Source of the DNA: Imperialibacter roseus
GTDB taxonomy: Bacteria > Bacteroidota > Bacteroidia > Cytophagales > Cyclobacteriaceae
Length of the DNA: 64,000 bases
Reading direction: 5' to 3'
Assembly: GCF_032999765.1 (NCBI RefSeq)
Contig: NZ_CP136051.1
Span: 3,696,417 to 3,760,416 of the forward strand
Of the stretch, positions 17,932 through 27,403 are shown piece by piece. The notes under the pieces were generated by a model. The model had not been told where the DNA came from, ran no database searches, and saw only the letters and a list, made by a program, of their open reading frames with translations. A program made the translations under genes and the position numbers. The first letter of the stretch is position 1. Every line of letters begins with the position of its first letter.

Positions 17932-17985
17932 GCCTGAACGCCACTGGCGGAGAACGAACCTCCGTCGCTGGCTTCAGGCATTTTT
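17932..17985 (+). terminator. Long hairpin terminator after the DsrE gene
   Basis: GCCTGAA and TTCAGGC close an imperfect stem of about 20 bp whose inner parts are CGCCA..GGCGGAG and CTCCGTCGCTGG. A run of five T residues follows at 17981-17985. Confidence 0.75.
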
Positions 17986-18091
17986 GGCAAAAACAACATG
18001 GCTGAGCATTTGAGTTCGACATTGTTTTGCTCCTACATTCAGGATTAATCCCTCATTTCCCTATCTTAGAAATCAAACCAGACGCAACACA

Positions 18092-18556
18092 ATGCCCGCT
18101 TTCAACCTCCATATCAACGGCTCGCTGAAAACAGTCGATACCGAACCAGACACTCCCCTACTCTACGTACTTCGGGACGATCTCGGGCTGAACGGACCTA
18201 AATTCGGCTGCGGACTCTCCCAGTGCGGTGCCTGCATGGTGCTGCTCGACGGACGAGCGACCACCAGCTGCATGATATCGGTTTCGTCGATCGGGGAGAC
18301 TAAGATCACCACGCTTGAGGGGCTGGCGGATAGCAACGGAAAGCTGCATGCCGTGCAGGACGCTTTTGTGCAGGAGCAGGCCGCCCAGTGCGGCTATTGC
18401 CTGAACGGCATGGTGATGGCAGCAGTGGATTTGCTCAGCAAAAACCCTCAGCCCGATGAAGCTGCCATCAAAGAAGCCCTCCGGTTCAACCTGTGCCGCT
18501 GCGGCACACATACCCGTATCATCAAAGCCGTAAAACGTGCCGCAAACACTTTATAA
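18092..18556 (+). CDS. Two-[2Fe-2S] subunit of a molybdenum hydroxylase (IorA-like)
   Basis: This 154-residue protein has the plant-ferredoxin-type cluster motif with Cys40, Cys45 and Cys48 in 'CGLSQCGACMVLLDG', and the all-helical second cluster domain with 'CGYCLNGM' and 'CRCGTH'. It passes electrons from the molybdopterin subunit encoded by the next gene to an acceptor. There is no FAD-binding subunit nearby, which is the pattern of isoquinoline 1-oxidoreductase and related periplasmic aldehyde dehydrogenases, as opposed to xanthine dehydrogenase. The next gene begins 10 bases downstream. Confidence 0.93.
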   Translation: MPAFNLHINGSLKTVDTEPDTPLLYVLRDDLGLNGPKFGCGLSQCGACMVLLDGRATTSCMISVSSIGETKITTLEGLADSNGKLHAVQDAFVQEQAAQCGYCLNGMVMAAVDLLSKNPQPDEAAIKEALRFNLCRCGTHTRIIKAVKRAANTL

Positions 18557-18566
18557 CACAGCGACC

Positions 18567-20780
18567 ATGATCGACACCACCAGCGCCTCCAGACGAAAAT
18601 TCCTCCAGCAAATCGGCTACATCAGCGTGGGGTTTCCCCTGCTCACCTCGTGCATCGGTGAGCCAGACCCCGTGATTGCTGCCCGGGAGGACTACGAAGG
18701 TGGCCTGCCGGGAAGTATGCGGGGAGCAAAAACCGTGAACGCCTGGCTGCAGGTGCTGGAAGATGGGCGCATCAGGGTGCTATCGGGTAAAGTAGAGCTG
18801 GGCCAGGGTATTCGCACGGCTATCCGGCAGGTAGCTGCTGAAGAGCTCGATATGGAACTCGACATGGTAGAGGTACAGCTGGCGGAAACAGGACTGACAC
18901 CCGACGAAGGATATACCGCCGGCAGCGGCTCAGTGCCTAACAGCGCCATGTCGGTGCGCTATGCGGCCGCTACCGCCAGACAGAAACTACTGGAGCTGGC
19001 AAGCGTCAAACTAAATACCACCGCTGACGATCTGTTACTTTATAATGGCACCATCAAAGCCAAAAAAAGCAAGGAATCACTCACGTTTGCCGAGGTGTTG
19101 GACGGCGCCCAGATAGATATGGAAGTCACCACGCCGGTAAAAATCAAAAGCAAAACGGAGCACAGGTATGTGGGCAAAGCCGTGCCCCGCACCGATATTG
19201 AAAAAATGGTGAGGGGCGAGCAGGTGTATGTGCAGGACCTCCGCTTTCCAGGCATGGTACATGCCCGGGTCATTCGTCCGGCTGGCTACAAGGCTGAGCT
19301 GATAAAAATGGATGATACCGGCCTGGCAGCCGCCGTACCGGGCGTGATAAAAACGGTCGTGAATGGCAGCTTTGTTGGGGTGATCACCGAAAAAGAATAC
19401 CAGGCCGTGAAAGCCGGGCGCTACCTGAGGGAACATACGGAATGGGAGGACAACACTTCGTTTCCTGAGCAAAAGGAGTTGTACAACCATATCCGAAGCA
19501 TTGCAGAACCCTCCAGTAATGTCAAAAATGAAGGCGATGTAACGGCAGCCTTTGCAAATAGCCCAACCGTTAAAGCCACCTACCGCAAGCCCTACCTCAA
19601 GCACGCTTCCATGGGCCCCGCTTGCGCTGTAGCCATGTACGATGGCGACCTCCTGCATGTCTGGTCGCACAGCCAGGGGATCTATCCTATGCGAAATGGC
19701 ATTGCCGCCATGCTGGGCATGGAAACGGACAAGATCCATATCCTTGGCATACCAGGCGCTGGTTGCTACGGACACAGCACGGCCGATGACGCAGCGGCGG
19801 ATGCGGCCCTGCTGGCGCTGGAGCTTCCTGGCAAGTACGTGCGGGTGCAGTGGTCAAGAACCGATGAACATACCTGGGAGCCTTATGGCTCGGCGATGAT
19901 CATGGAAGTGGAAGCCAGTCTGGATGCGGAAGGCAAGATCACCGGCTGGAAATCTGATGTGTGGACCGATAGCCATAGCTGCCGGCCCAATGGTGATGCC
20001 GGCACCCTACTCGACGCCCGGTACATCACCAACCCCGTGCAAATGAAGTCGAGGGGCTACCTGGCCGGAGGCCACCGCAATGCCGATCCGTACTACGCCA
20101 TTCCCAATATGCAGGTGAATGCGCACTTTTTCGATGGGCCCTTGCGGGTATCTTCCCTGAGGAGCCTGGGGGCTTATACCACCATTTTTGCCATTGAATG
20201 CCTGATGGACGAGCTCGCAGAAAAAGCAGGCAAGGACCCACTCGATTTTCGCATCGCCCATTTGACCGATGAACGGGCAGTGGCTGTGATCCAAAAGCTC
20301 AGAGAAATGACGGCCCGGGAAACATTGGTCGACGGAGAAGGACTCGGCTATGCCTTTAGCCGGTATAAGAATACAGCGGCCTACGCAACAGTAGCAGCCA
20401 GGGTGGCGGTAGACAAAACCTCCGGCAAAGTGGCTGTAAAAAAGATGTGGGCGGCCGTGGATGTAGGCGAGGTGATCAATGTGGATGGCCTCACCAACCA
20501 GCTGGAGGGCGGCATGATCCAGGCAGCCAGCTGGACACTAATGGAAGAAGTGACGTTCACAGACAACGAAATCACCAGCAAAGACTGGAGCACCTACCCT
20601 ATTTTCCGATACCCGGATATTCCCGAAGTAGAAGTAGCCCTCATCGACCGACCTGACGAACCGGCAGAAGGTGGAGGGGAAGTATCCATGCCTCCTTCAG
20701 GCGCAGCCATAGCCAATGCGGTGTATAAGGCGAGTGGGAAGAGGGTGTATGAGTTACCGATTGGGGTGAGGAAAGTGTGA
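18567..20780 (+). CDS. Molybdopterin-binding subunit of a molybdenum hydroxylase (IorB-like)
   Basis: I chose the ATG at 18567 because it opens a Tat signal (SRRKFLQQIG) followed by a lipobox-like 'LLTSC'; an in-frame GTG at 18537 lies inside the upstream gene. The 737-residue protein has the aldehyde oxidase/xanthine dehydrogenase molybdopterin domains, with 'LSGKVELGQGIRTAI', 'GIPGAGCYGHSTADDAA' and the C-terminal 'GGGEVSMPPSGAAIANA', whose Glu corresponds to the catalytic base of the family. It would hydroxylate an N-heterocycle or oxidise an aldehyde in the periplasm, exported together with the iron-sulfur subunit. Substrate not determinable. No cofactor-maturation gene is adjacent. Confidence 0.92.
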   Translation: MIDTTSASRRKFLQQIGYISVGFPLLTSCIGEPDPVIAAREDYEGGLPGSMRGAKTVNAWLQVLEDGRIRVLSGKVELGQGIRTAIRQVAAEELDMELDMVEVQLAETGLTPDEGYTAGSGSVPNSAMSVRYAAATARQKLLELASVKLNTTADDLLLYNGTIKAKKSKESLTFAEVLDGAQIDMEVTTPVKIKSKTEHRYVGKAVPRTDIEKMVRGEQVYVQDLRFPGMVHARVIRPAGYKAELIKMDDTGLAAAVPGVIKTVVNGSFVGVITEKEYQAVKAGRYLREHTEWEDNTSFPEQKELYNHIRSIAEPSSNVKNEGDVTAAFANSPTVKATYRKPYLKHASMGPACAVAMYDGDLLHVWSHSQGIYPMRNGIAAMLGMETDKIHILGIPGAGCYGHSTADDAAADAALLALELPGKYVRVQWSRTDEHTWEPYGSAMIMEVEASLDAEGKITGWKSDVWTDSHSCRPNGDAGTLLDARYITNPVQMKSRGYLAGGHRNADPYYAIPNMQVNAHFFDGPLRVSSLRSLGAYTTIFAIECLMDELAEKAGKDPLDFRIAHLTDERAVAVIQKLREMTARETLVDGEGLGYAFSRYKNTAAYATVAARVAVDKTSGKVAVKKMWAAVDVGEVINVDGLTNQLEGGMIQAASWTLMEEVTFTDNEITSKDWSTYPIFRYPDIPEVEVALIDRPDEPAEGGGEVSMPPSGAAIANAVYKASGKRVYELPIGVRKV

Positions 20781-20811
20781 GGGCTGGCTCCTAATTCGAT
20801 TGCCAGAGCCA

Positions 20812-21007
20812 TTATTTTATCAAATTGTAGTCACTGATAAGAAGTTGAGCGGAGAGGTTGAGCCGCTCCGCAAGGATTCTCACCATCTCAATCGTTAACT
20901 TTTTTCTTTTGTTGAGAATTTCGGATAACCTGCTTTTTCACCCAATAACACCCACGATGTTTTTTTTGCTTTGCCTACATTTCCTCCATTCTGATCTTAA
21001 TGGCCAT
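20812..21007 (-). pseudogene. Decayed HigA-type antitoxin (HTH) gene remnant
   Basis: Read from 21007 downward, the minus strand gives 'MAIKIRMEEM', a TAG, then 'KQK', a frame change inside an A-rich run, then 'IVGVIG', a TGA, and 'KSRLSEILNKRKKLTIEM', ending 'LAERLNLSAQLLISDYNLIK' and TAA at 20812-20814. This matches the C-terminal helix-turn-helix of E. coli-type HigA (IGSKSMVSRVLSGKRKLT), with two stops and one frameshift. The toxin partner is not seen. The remnant abuts the 3' end of the FG-GAP gene, so the 5' part was probably lost. Assignment rests on reading both frames by eye. Confidence 0.7.
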
Positions 21008-21034
21008 TCAAATTATAAGAGATGCCTCATAAGA

Positions 21035-22861
21035 TCAGTGATTGATCCAGACTTTATTAGGCAGATTGTTTGCATGCACAACAAAAGCGTCTAAATCTCC
21101 ATCTCCATCTAAATCACCCAGGGAGCCCCCGACAATGGCCGAGCCACCCAAAGACTGCTCCGTATCGGTGAAGAACCCATTTCCATCATTGAACCATACC
21201 ACACTGTTAAAGTAATTTGTCACAAAAATATCGAGGTCTCCATCGCCATTCAGGTCACCGAGAGATACATTTTGGCTAGTTGAGCCACCCAATGACTGGC
21301 TGCTTTCTGTGAAGGTTCCATGTCCGTTATTGAACCACACCTTATCAGGTTGGGAATTATTAACCACATAAGCATCAAGGTCGCCATCCATATCTAAATC
21401 GCCTAACGAAACGTCAAAGCTATAAGCGTTTCCTAATGATTGGCCGCTATTTGTGAATGCGCCGTTTCCATCATTAAGCCAGACTCTATCAGGTTCCTGA
21501 TAATTAACAACAAAAGCATCCAAGTCGCCATCACCGTCCAAATCGCCTAGTGAAACATCGTTGCTTCTCGAATCTCCTAAAGATTGACCGCTGTCGGTGA
21601 ATGAGCCAAATCCGTCATTGATCCACACTTTGTTACTTTTTGTACTAAATGTGGGGTGAAGATCGTTTGCTACAAATGCATCCAAATCCCCGTCTCCATC
21701 CAGGTCTCCAAGTGCAACACCCAAACTCTTTTCAATTCCCAGTTCCTGGCCGCTGTCGGTGAAGTTGCCACTACCGTCATTCGTCCATATTTTGTTCGGT
21801 TGGGTGCTGTTTACCTCAAAGGCATCTAAATCTCCGTCTGAATCCAGGTCACCTAAGGCTACGGCATAACTGTTCGAAGTTCCTAATAACTGACCACTGT
21901 CGGTGAACGAGCCATCACCATTATTAACCCAGATCTTGTTGGGTTGCCCTACATTTACTACGAAGGCATCCAGGTCGCCATCCCCATCCAAATCTCTCAG
22001 CGCCACATTTTGGCTTTGCGAACTACCTAACGCCTGTCCACTATCGATAAAGAACCCTGAAGGTAGGTCGGAAGGCTTATCCGACACCAACTCAACAGTT
22101 AACGGACTTGATTCGTAATGCGCCAAACTGTCTCTGGTAAAAGTGTAATTGAAGGTGGCATATCCTTCACGTTCAATTGTCAGTTCATAAGCAGGGTATC
22201 CATCTCTGATTACTACTGAATTATTGGCAATTGCTTCTATGTGCTGATGGAATACGAAAGTGTCGCTCTCTGCTGTTAATTCTGCACTTAAAAGCTGCTC
22301 AAGTTTGCCCTTCTCAGACACATTAATATAAAATCTGAACAGGTTCACCAAAGACAAATCAAACCCTACCAGGCCAAAGTCTTCAAGTTCCAAATCTTCG
22401 GTTGACACTACTTCCACCTGCAAGTCGAGAATTTCGTCCCGGCTTATCACAAACTCAATCGGCAATGGATCACCTACATTTTGCGCCTGAAGAGAGCCCT
22501 CTTCGGGGGTCGCATATATTATATTGCTATCGACATCCAACACTAAGAATTCAGTTAAGGAATAACTGCCGACCGGAAGGCTTATTTTTTGGCTGATAAA
22601 TTCACCGTTTAATTGGTATAGCTCTATTTTAGACGTTGAATACGGAGTCGATGAGCCATCGTCCTTTTTGATTGTAATCAAAATAAAAGCGGCATCGTTC
22701 AAGTCCAGTAATCTTCCGCTTCCCGACTTGTTGCCAATTTTAGGACTGAAACTAATTTCTCCAACACCATGAGGTTGCCCGGAATCATCGCCGCTACATC
22801 CAGTAATAGCGCTTATAAAGATGAATAGCCCTAAAAGTTTTGTAGTTGAATATTTTATCAT
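21035..22861 (-). CDS. FG-GAP/VCBS-repeat lipoprotein
   Basis: The 608-residue protein has a lipoprotein signal ending 'ISAITGC'. Residues about 30-270 look like two beta-sandwich domains ('LPVGSYSLTEFLVLD' is typical of DUF4382-type modules). From about residue 275 seven repeats of roughly 47 residues follow, each with a calcium-binding 'LGDLDGDGDLDAF' core (repeat 2 has DSDGD, repeat 5 DMDGD, repeat 6 NGDGD). The repeats should fold as a seven-bladed propeller. Surface display and ligand binding are likely; the partner is unknown. The repeats are also close in DNA sequence, so copy-number change by recombination is plausible. Confidence 0.88.
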   Translation of the reverse strand: MIKYSTTKLLGLFIFISAITGCSGDDSGQPHGVGEISFSPKIGNKSGSGRLLDLNDAAFILITIKKDDGSSTPYSTSKIELYQLNGEFISQKISLPVGSYSLTEFLVLDVDSNIIYATPEEGSLQAQNVGDPLPIEFVISRDEILDLQVEVVSTEDLELEDFGLVGFDLSLVNLFRFYINVSEKGKLEQLLSAELTAESDTFVFHQHIEAIANNSVVIRDGYPAYELTIEREGYATFNYTFTRDSLAHYESSPLTVELVSDKPSDLPSGFFIDSGQALGSSQSQNVALRDLDGDGDLDAFVVNVGQPNKIWVNNGDGSFTDSGQLLGTSNSYAVALGDLDSDGDLDAFEVNSTQPNKIWTNDGSGNFTDSGQELGIEKSLGVALGDLDGDGDLDAFVANDLHPTFSTKSNKVWINDGFGSFTDSGQSLGDSRSNDVSLGDLDGDGDLDAFVVNYQEPDRVWLNDGNGAFTNSGQSLGNAYSFDVSLGDLDMDGDLDAYVVNNSQPDKVWFNNGHGTFTESSQSLGGSTSQNVSLGDLNGDGDLDIFVTNYFNSVVWFNDGNGFFTDTEQSLGGSAIVGGSLGDLDGDGDLDAFVVHANNLPNKVWINH

Positions 22862-23415
22862 AAAAAATATCTTGTGACTGTATTAATTGAATTTTCTCTC
22901 TTCCGAGAAACACAACATCGAAGATTTCTTCCTTCAAATTAAATCAGCAGTTTCTTAAAACGAACCAATATACACAACTGATCAAATATATTTACCTAAT
23001 AACAATTATTTAGTCATATATTAAAATACAGAAATCAACCATTCTAACCGGCATTCATCATTCCCCGATAGTAAAATTAGAGATGGCGAACCTGCATCAC
23101 ACTTTATATTGTCTGCCTGCATCTGATTCTCTTAACTTTTGGTAACATAAGAAATAGGTTCAAATCCCTAATGCGCTAGCAGTTACCACAACAACATCAT
23201 CTCGATGGCAAGTTATTTTGTTAATGCTAAGACAAAGTGTGGGCGTTTCAGAAACAGGAATGAGCCGAGGTGGAACCCGACGCTGAAACGGATTCACACA
23301 GCAAAACACATGGTCTGCTCGGCGGTAGATTCGGGGGATTTCTCATTGCGCTATCGATCCATTCGAAATGATGGCGTTGTGGAGGCTTTTGCGGCGAGGC
23401 TACCACGCAATCACG
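22862..23415. other. Gene-free 554-bp interval
   Basis: The first 250 bases are AT-rich and should hold the promoter and leader of the FG-GAP lipoprotein gene. From about 23160 base composition shifts to higher GC and holds an inverted repeat CGTTTCAG (23244-23251) with CTGAAACG (23283-23290). A frame of 90 codons across 23205-23477 looks like chance: it runs into the end of the opposite gene. I see no recognisable gene. Confidence 0.5.
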
Positions 23416-24777
23416 CTACCCCACCGCATCCAGCACCAGCACCCAGTCCATCCCCTCTCCTTTGGAGGGAGGCATAAACGCCATTTCGGGCTGTTTCTCC
23501 ATTTTCACGGCAGTGGTCATTTCACCCGTGCGGGGATTGAACCACGAAACATTCAATGAGGCTCCTTTCAGGCTGGTGGTATTGAGGTTAAGTACTCTGC
23601 CAAATGGCGTGTAAACAAAAGCAAAAGTGCCCTTCGACGATCGGTTGGCACTGATGTAGTAACCTTCCATCGGGTCGTTCTCCCCAAGCACCATCGACTG
23701 GTCAGGAATGCGCTCCAGCATGGGCCGGGACTCCATCAGCTTGCGTACATAGCCCATTTGCCTGCCACCGGTCAGCTCCAGCGACTCCTTCCAGGTGTGT
23801 TGCGGCGAGTTAACCGGCTCCCGACCTTCATCATACATCTGCCACACAGCGTGGCACCCATAGGTATGCCCTGCCGCTCCGGCAAATACCTGCCAGTAAG
23901 CCAGCTTGCGCACATTGTCTGCATTGGAAACTCCGTGCTCTTTGAGGTTAAAACAAAGCGGATGCTCTTCGTAAAGAGGTTCTCCATCGAGTGTTGGTTT
24001 GGTTGGCGTCAGGTTGTAATCCCAGGTGATCTTTTCATGCCGGTTGTTTTCATAGCAGTGGCCGGTTTGGTGCATATTGAAGTCGAGCCACGGCTCACGG
24101 TGAAACCAGGTAGACGACCCGCCATTTTGGTGTGGCTGCGGGTGGTAGGTCATCAGGCCCTTGTCGTAGCCGCCCACACCTTTCGCCACGCCTTCGGCCA
24201 TGGCATTCCACACGGCTATGTCGGACTCGTTTCTGGGGTTTCTGTCGCCGCCCAGTATCCAGATGATATTCCATTGGTCTTTGTACCGCTTGCCAATGTA
24301 TTCACCATAGATCGCTGCATTCTTCTCGTTGAAAATCTCCGGCCCCATGCCCCAGGTGCTCTTAAAAAGCTTGTCGCCCCAGGTAGGCAACAGCCCAATG
24401 AACAACCCTTTTTCGGCCGCCTTCTGAATTACCCAATCCACGTCTTTAAAATAAGCCTCGTTGGGTTTGGTGGGGTCATTGTCAATCAACGGTTTGTTGC
24501 CCTGCCCATTGGGTGTATTGAGCCCGTCTATTTCAGCCAGCACTACTGCCTGTATCACCGTATAACCTTGCTCCTTCCTCTTCTGCAGGTAATACTCGGC
24601 ATCGTCGTGGTTGAGCCTGTGAAACAGCTCCCAGGCGGTATCGCCCAGATAAAAGAAAGGGCTGCCATCGGAGTAAACCAAAAAACGGTGATTGTCGGAT
24701 ACTTTTAAAGGGAGTTGTTTTAGCTGACCGTAGGCCTGGATACTCAGGCTGAGGAAAAGAAGAATCAGAAGGCGCAT
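23416..24777 (-). CDS. Secreted glycosidase of the DUF4038/GH140 (apiosidase-like) type
   Basis: The 453-residue product has a signal peptide (cleavage after 'SIQAYG'). The next segment 'FLVYSDGSPFFYLGDTAWEL' is the hallmark of DUF4038 (GH140-like) barrels. Likely catalytic acids are the Asp in 'NIIWILGGDRNP' and the Glu in 'KPTLDGEPLYEE'. A C-terminal beta-sandwich of about 90 residues follows, of the putative collagen-binding type found in these proteins ('LNVSWFNPRTGEMT'). GH140 enzymes act on apiose-containing rhamnogalacturonan II side chains, but DUF4038 proteins have varied substrates. The gene fits the other pectin- or hemicellulose-directed genes in the window. Confidence 0.85.
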   Translation of the reverse strand: MRLLILLFLSLSIQAYGQLKQLPLKVSDNHRFLVYSDGSPFFYLGDTAWELFHRLNHDDAEYYLQKRKEQGYTVIQAVVLAEIDGLNTPNGQGNKPLIDNDPTKPNEAYFKDVDWVIQKAAEKGLFIGLLPTWGDKLFKSTWGMGPEIFNEKNAAIYGEYIGKRYKDQWNIIWILGGDRNPRNESDIAVWNAMAEGVAKGVGGYDKGLMTYHPQPHQNGGSSTWFHREPWLDFNMHQTGHCYENNRHEKITWDYNLTPTKPTLDGEPLYEEHPLCFNLKEHGVSNADNVRKLAYWQVFAGAAGHTYGCHAVWQMYDEGREPVNSPQHTWKESLELTGGRQMGYVRKLMESRPMLERIPDQSMVLGENDPMEGYYISANRSSKGTFAFVYTPFGRVLNLNTTSLKGASLNVSWFNPRTGEMTTAVKMEKQPEMAFMPPSKGEGMDWVLVLDAVG

Positions 24778-24855
24778 AGGATATAAAGTTTGGGTTTGAA
24801 TTTACAAATTCCTCCCAACTATTGGCTACCCTGCGTCAAAACTCAAAACAATATG

Positions 24856-25683
24856 TTAAAACACCAGCATCGGCACATTGGCGTGATAAGCCATGTCCTC
24901 AGTGTGGCTCTTTCTGAAAAGGTCTTTTATTGTTGATCTTGTACTTCTGCGCATCACCAGCAGGCTTCCGGGGTTTTTACCCAGGTAATGCTCAATCCCC
25001 TCGAAGTAATCATCGTAGTTACTGGAATAGTAGCTTACGTCTGCCTGAAAGATCTTCTCCTCAGCAAAGTCTTTCATACCTCTCCATTTCAGCTCAAAGT
25101 CTTTGGTTTCTTCCTCTTTGATGTGGGCAATAACGATACCTAGCCCAAGCTTTCCTGCCAGATCGTCCACACTTTCCAGCAGGGCGATGTCCTTGTCTTT
25201 CAGGCTGGTGGCAAAAACCAGGTTTTTCACCTTTCCAAAGTCAGCTTTGGGTGGTATCACCAGCACAGGCTTGACCGATTTATGGATCACATCAGCTGTG
25301 CGGCTGCCGAGGAAAAATCGTTTAAGGCCACTTGCTCCCATGGTAGGCATGAGCACCAGATCGGCAGCATACTGCCTGGTTGCTCTCAATATACCTTCCG
25401 ACACTTCCCCTTCCAGAATATGCATGTCGAGGTTCAACTCATCGGCAGAGGTAGTGGTCTGGTAAAGCTCCTCAACAAGCGCTTTGAGTTGCGCCCGGGC
25501 CTGCTTTTCCATCGCCTTTTTGTTTTCTTCCTGTCGGGAAGCAAAATCATAGGGTACCTCCAGCGTGTGAATGAGACTCATATGCGCCTTCAGTTTGTAC
25601 TGAAGGGCCAGGGCAAAATGCAACGCTGTTTTAGAGTTGTCTGAAAAATCGAATGGCAAAAGAAGCTCCCTTATCATGGCCAA
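24856..25683 (-). CDS. Tandem-domain universal stress protein
   Basis: The 275-residue protein has two UspA-like domains. The first (about residues 1-146) starts 'RELLLPFDFSDNSKTAL' and carries a nucleotide-binding-type loop 'PTMGASGLKRFFLGSRTADV'. The second (about 150-275) starts 'NLVFATSLKDKD' and has a degenerate loop 'GSLLVMRRSTRSTIKDLF' without the glycines, so only the first domain is likely to bind ATP. The family is cytoplasmic and induced by stress in other bacteria. It is a single gene. Confidence 0.9.
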   Translation of the reverse strand: MAMIRELLLPFDFSDNSKTALHFALALQYKLKAHMSLIHTLEVPYDFASRQEENKKAMEKQARAQLKALVEELYQTTTSADELNLDMHILEGEVSEGILRATRQYAADLVLMPTMGASGLKRFFLGSRTADVIHKSVKPVLVIPPKADFGKVKNLVFATSLKDKDIALLESVDDLAGKLGLGIVIAHIKEEETKDFELKWRGMKDFAEEKIFQADVSYYSSNYDDYFEGIEHYLGKNPGSLLVMRRSTRSTIKDLFRKSHTEDMAYHANVPMLVF

Positions 25684-25877
25684 AAATTTATGCGAAAAGT
25701 TAGATATTCTACATACAATAAACAGCTTCAGCAGATCAATAATTCATTAATTTTTTAATATCAGCACCGTCTGCATTGGTTTTGTCTTCTGGCAAGCCTA
25801 AATTTATCATGTGCAGAAATCTGGCTTGAATACAACAGAAAATGCGAGCCGATGCGAAAAGAAATGAGTGTGGGATC

Positions 25878-27281
25878 ATGGGTGAAAAAGAGATCAAAGA
25901 GTTGGTAAAAAAGGCCGTCGACGATGGGCTGTCCATCCTCCGCTATCAGGAGGAGCGGGTAGAACAGGAAGAGATTGCCGATCCATTCTCTTTCTACGAG
26001 CAGTTTCCCTTTTTGCAGTGGGCGAAAAACGGACTGCCCGACTTTAGTTACTCCTCAGTTGCCAAAATCAAATACAGCAACCTTTTTCTGAGAACCAACC
26101 GGTACAACGACATACAGTCGTGGAAAGTACTGCAGGAGGCGCTGCTCAGCAACAAGGAATATGTGGCCTTCTATGGCCTGACCGCCGAAGAAGAAGTGGC
26201 CAGAAACTATCACACCTACTTTTTCATTGCCGACCTGATCGATCATTATGCGCATGTATATGGAAAGCCGGAGTACCATGAAAAAGCGTTTGAGCCGGTA
26301 TTCCAAGCATGGTATGGTGCCTGGTCGAAAAATGAACTGAAAGTGGATGTTTGGGTACCTATCCTGTTTTTGCACTTTCCTGTTGGCGAGGTCGAACTTG
26401 GCCCTGGCGTCCAGCTTCGACAAATAGACGACGCACGCCAGCTGAGCAAGGCTTATTTTGGCAGGCATCTCAACTCCAAGCTGCAGCAGGTATTTGGTTC
26501 TGCCACCCATGCACTGGTTTTTGAAGACTGGGTGGTAGACAATACTTCACTTGAAGCCAGAAACGACTTCCTCAATGGCCCCAACGCTTTCTCTGACATT
26601 ATCGAGCACCTAGCCTACCTCATGGGTTCGCTCAGGGTGGTGACTGGAGAAGAAACCGGCTATGGCCAACTTTTGGTATTTCCAGCGGGTTGGTCGGATC
26701 AGTGGGCCGCTGATTTGCTTCCCTGCTTCCCCATAGAGCAGCACCATTTCCCCGCTTCTTTCCTCAACCAGAAATGGAAGCAAACACCTCCAAAAATCAA
26801 AGAAAAAGACGTTCAGGACATTGCCGACATCTATAAATCACTTTCAAAAGGTGGCCGAAAAAGCCTGGAAGTAGGTGTGCAGAAGCTGAACAGCATTTAC
26901 CTGAACGACCAGTCGCCGGAAAGCATGATTGACATCCTGACGGCGCTGGAAGCCTTACTGCTTGATGAGGTACATGGCGACCCGGTGTACAAGTTGTCTA
27001 TGCGGCTGGGCTCTTTATTACAAATAGCCCCATTTTCCAGAAAAGAGGCCAACGATATTTTTAAGGTGGTGGAAGCTTTGTACAAATACAAGTTAAACAT
27101 ATTGAAAGGAAGCAGTCACCTCAACGGCAAAGAGAGAAAGATCAGTTTTTATCCCAAAAAGAAAATTGACGTGGTGAGCTTCGGCACCGACCTGCTCCGC
27201 CACCTCCTTCTCACTTTCTTTAAAAACCCGCAAATGCAGGAACCTGCTTATCTGGACAGGCAATTGATAAAAGGGGTATGA
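25878..27281 (+). CDS. Uncharacterised protein with C-terminal Apea-like HEPN domain, catalytic motif degenerate
   Basis: I start at the ATG at 25878 (MGEKEIKELVKKA); an in-frame ATG at 25842 would add 12 polar residues. The 467-residue protein has no signal or membrane segment. The first 320 residues were not recognised. Residues about 345-440 match an Apea-like HEPN domain: 'ILTALEALLL', 'KLSMRLGSLLQIAPFSR', 'IFKVVEALYKYKLNILKGSS'. HEPN ribonucleases need an R-x4-6-H motif where this protein has 'YKYKLNILKGS', so Arg and His are both replaced by Lys. It may bind RNA or protein without cutting. Such genes often occur in defence or toxin contexts; no partner gene is adjacent here. Confidence 0.65.
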   Translation: MGEKEIKELVKKAVDDGLSILRYQEERVEQEEIADPFSFYEQFPFLQWAKNGLPDFSYSSVAKIKYSNLFLRTNRYNDIQSWKVLQEALLSNKEYVAFYGLTAEEEVARNYHTYFFIADLIDHYAHVYGKPEYHEKAFEPVFQAWYGAWSKNELKVDVWVPILFLHFPVGEVELGPGVQLRQIDDARQLSKAYFGRHLNSKLQQVFGSATHALVFEDWVVDNTSLEARNDFLNGPNAFSDIIEHLAYLMGSLRVVTGEETGYGQLLVFPAGWSDQWAADLLPCFPIEQHHFPASFLNQKWKQTPPKIKEKDVQDIADIYKSLSKGGRKSLEVGVQKLNSIYLNDQSPESMIDILTALEALLLDEVHGDPVYKLSMRLGSLLQIAPFSRKEANDIFKVVEALYKYKLNILKGSSHLNGKERKISFYPKKKIDVVSFGTDLLRHLLLTFFKNPQMQEPAYLDRQLIKGV

Positions 27282-27322
27282 TGAAACAAGTAAAAGATTG
27301 TTAAAAATAATTTCACAGGCTA

Positions 27323-27355
27323 CTTTAATTGTCATATTTACACTTATAATTAAAG
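27323..27355. promoter_or_regulatory. Candidate operator of the arabinose operon (CTTTAATT-N17-AATTAAAG)
   Basis: A perfect 8-bp inverted repeat with a 17-base spacer lies 49 bases before the ATG of the arabinofuranosidase gene. It may be bound by the Nudix-type regulator encoded at the operon end. A looser similarity (TTTGATTGTATATTA) occurs upstream of araB around 28970-28985. No experimental consensus was compared. Confidence 0.4.
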
Positions 27356-27403
27356 AATCCATTATCTTCGGGTTCGACTTCTTATTTACCTACTATAAAA
27401 ACT

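Noticed and set aside
23205-23477. A 90-codon plus-strand frame in the gap before the GH140-like gene
   Set aside because: It runs into the 3' end of the opposite gene, has a Pro/His-rich tail typical of antisense frames, and no conserved motif.
23758-24708. A 316-codon plus-strand frame opposite the GH140-like gene
   Set aside because: It is antisense to a gene with clear family motifs and shows no recognisable domain; long antisense frames are expected at this GC content.
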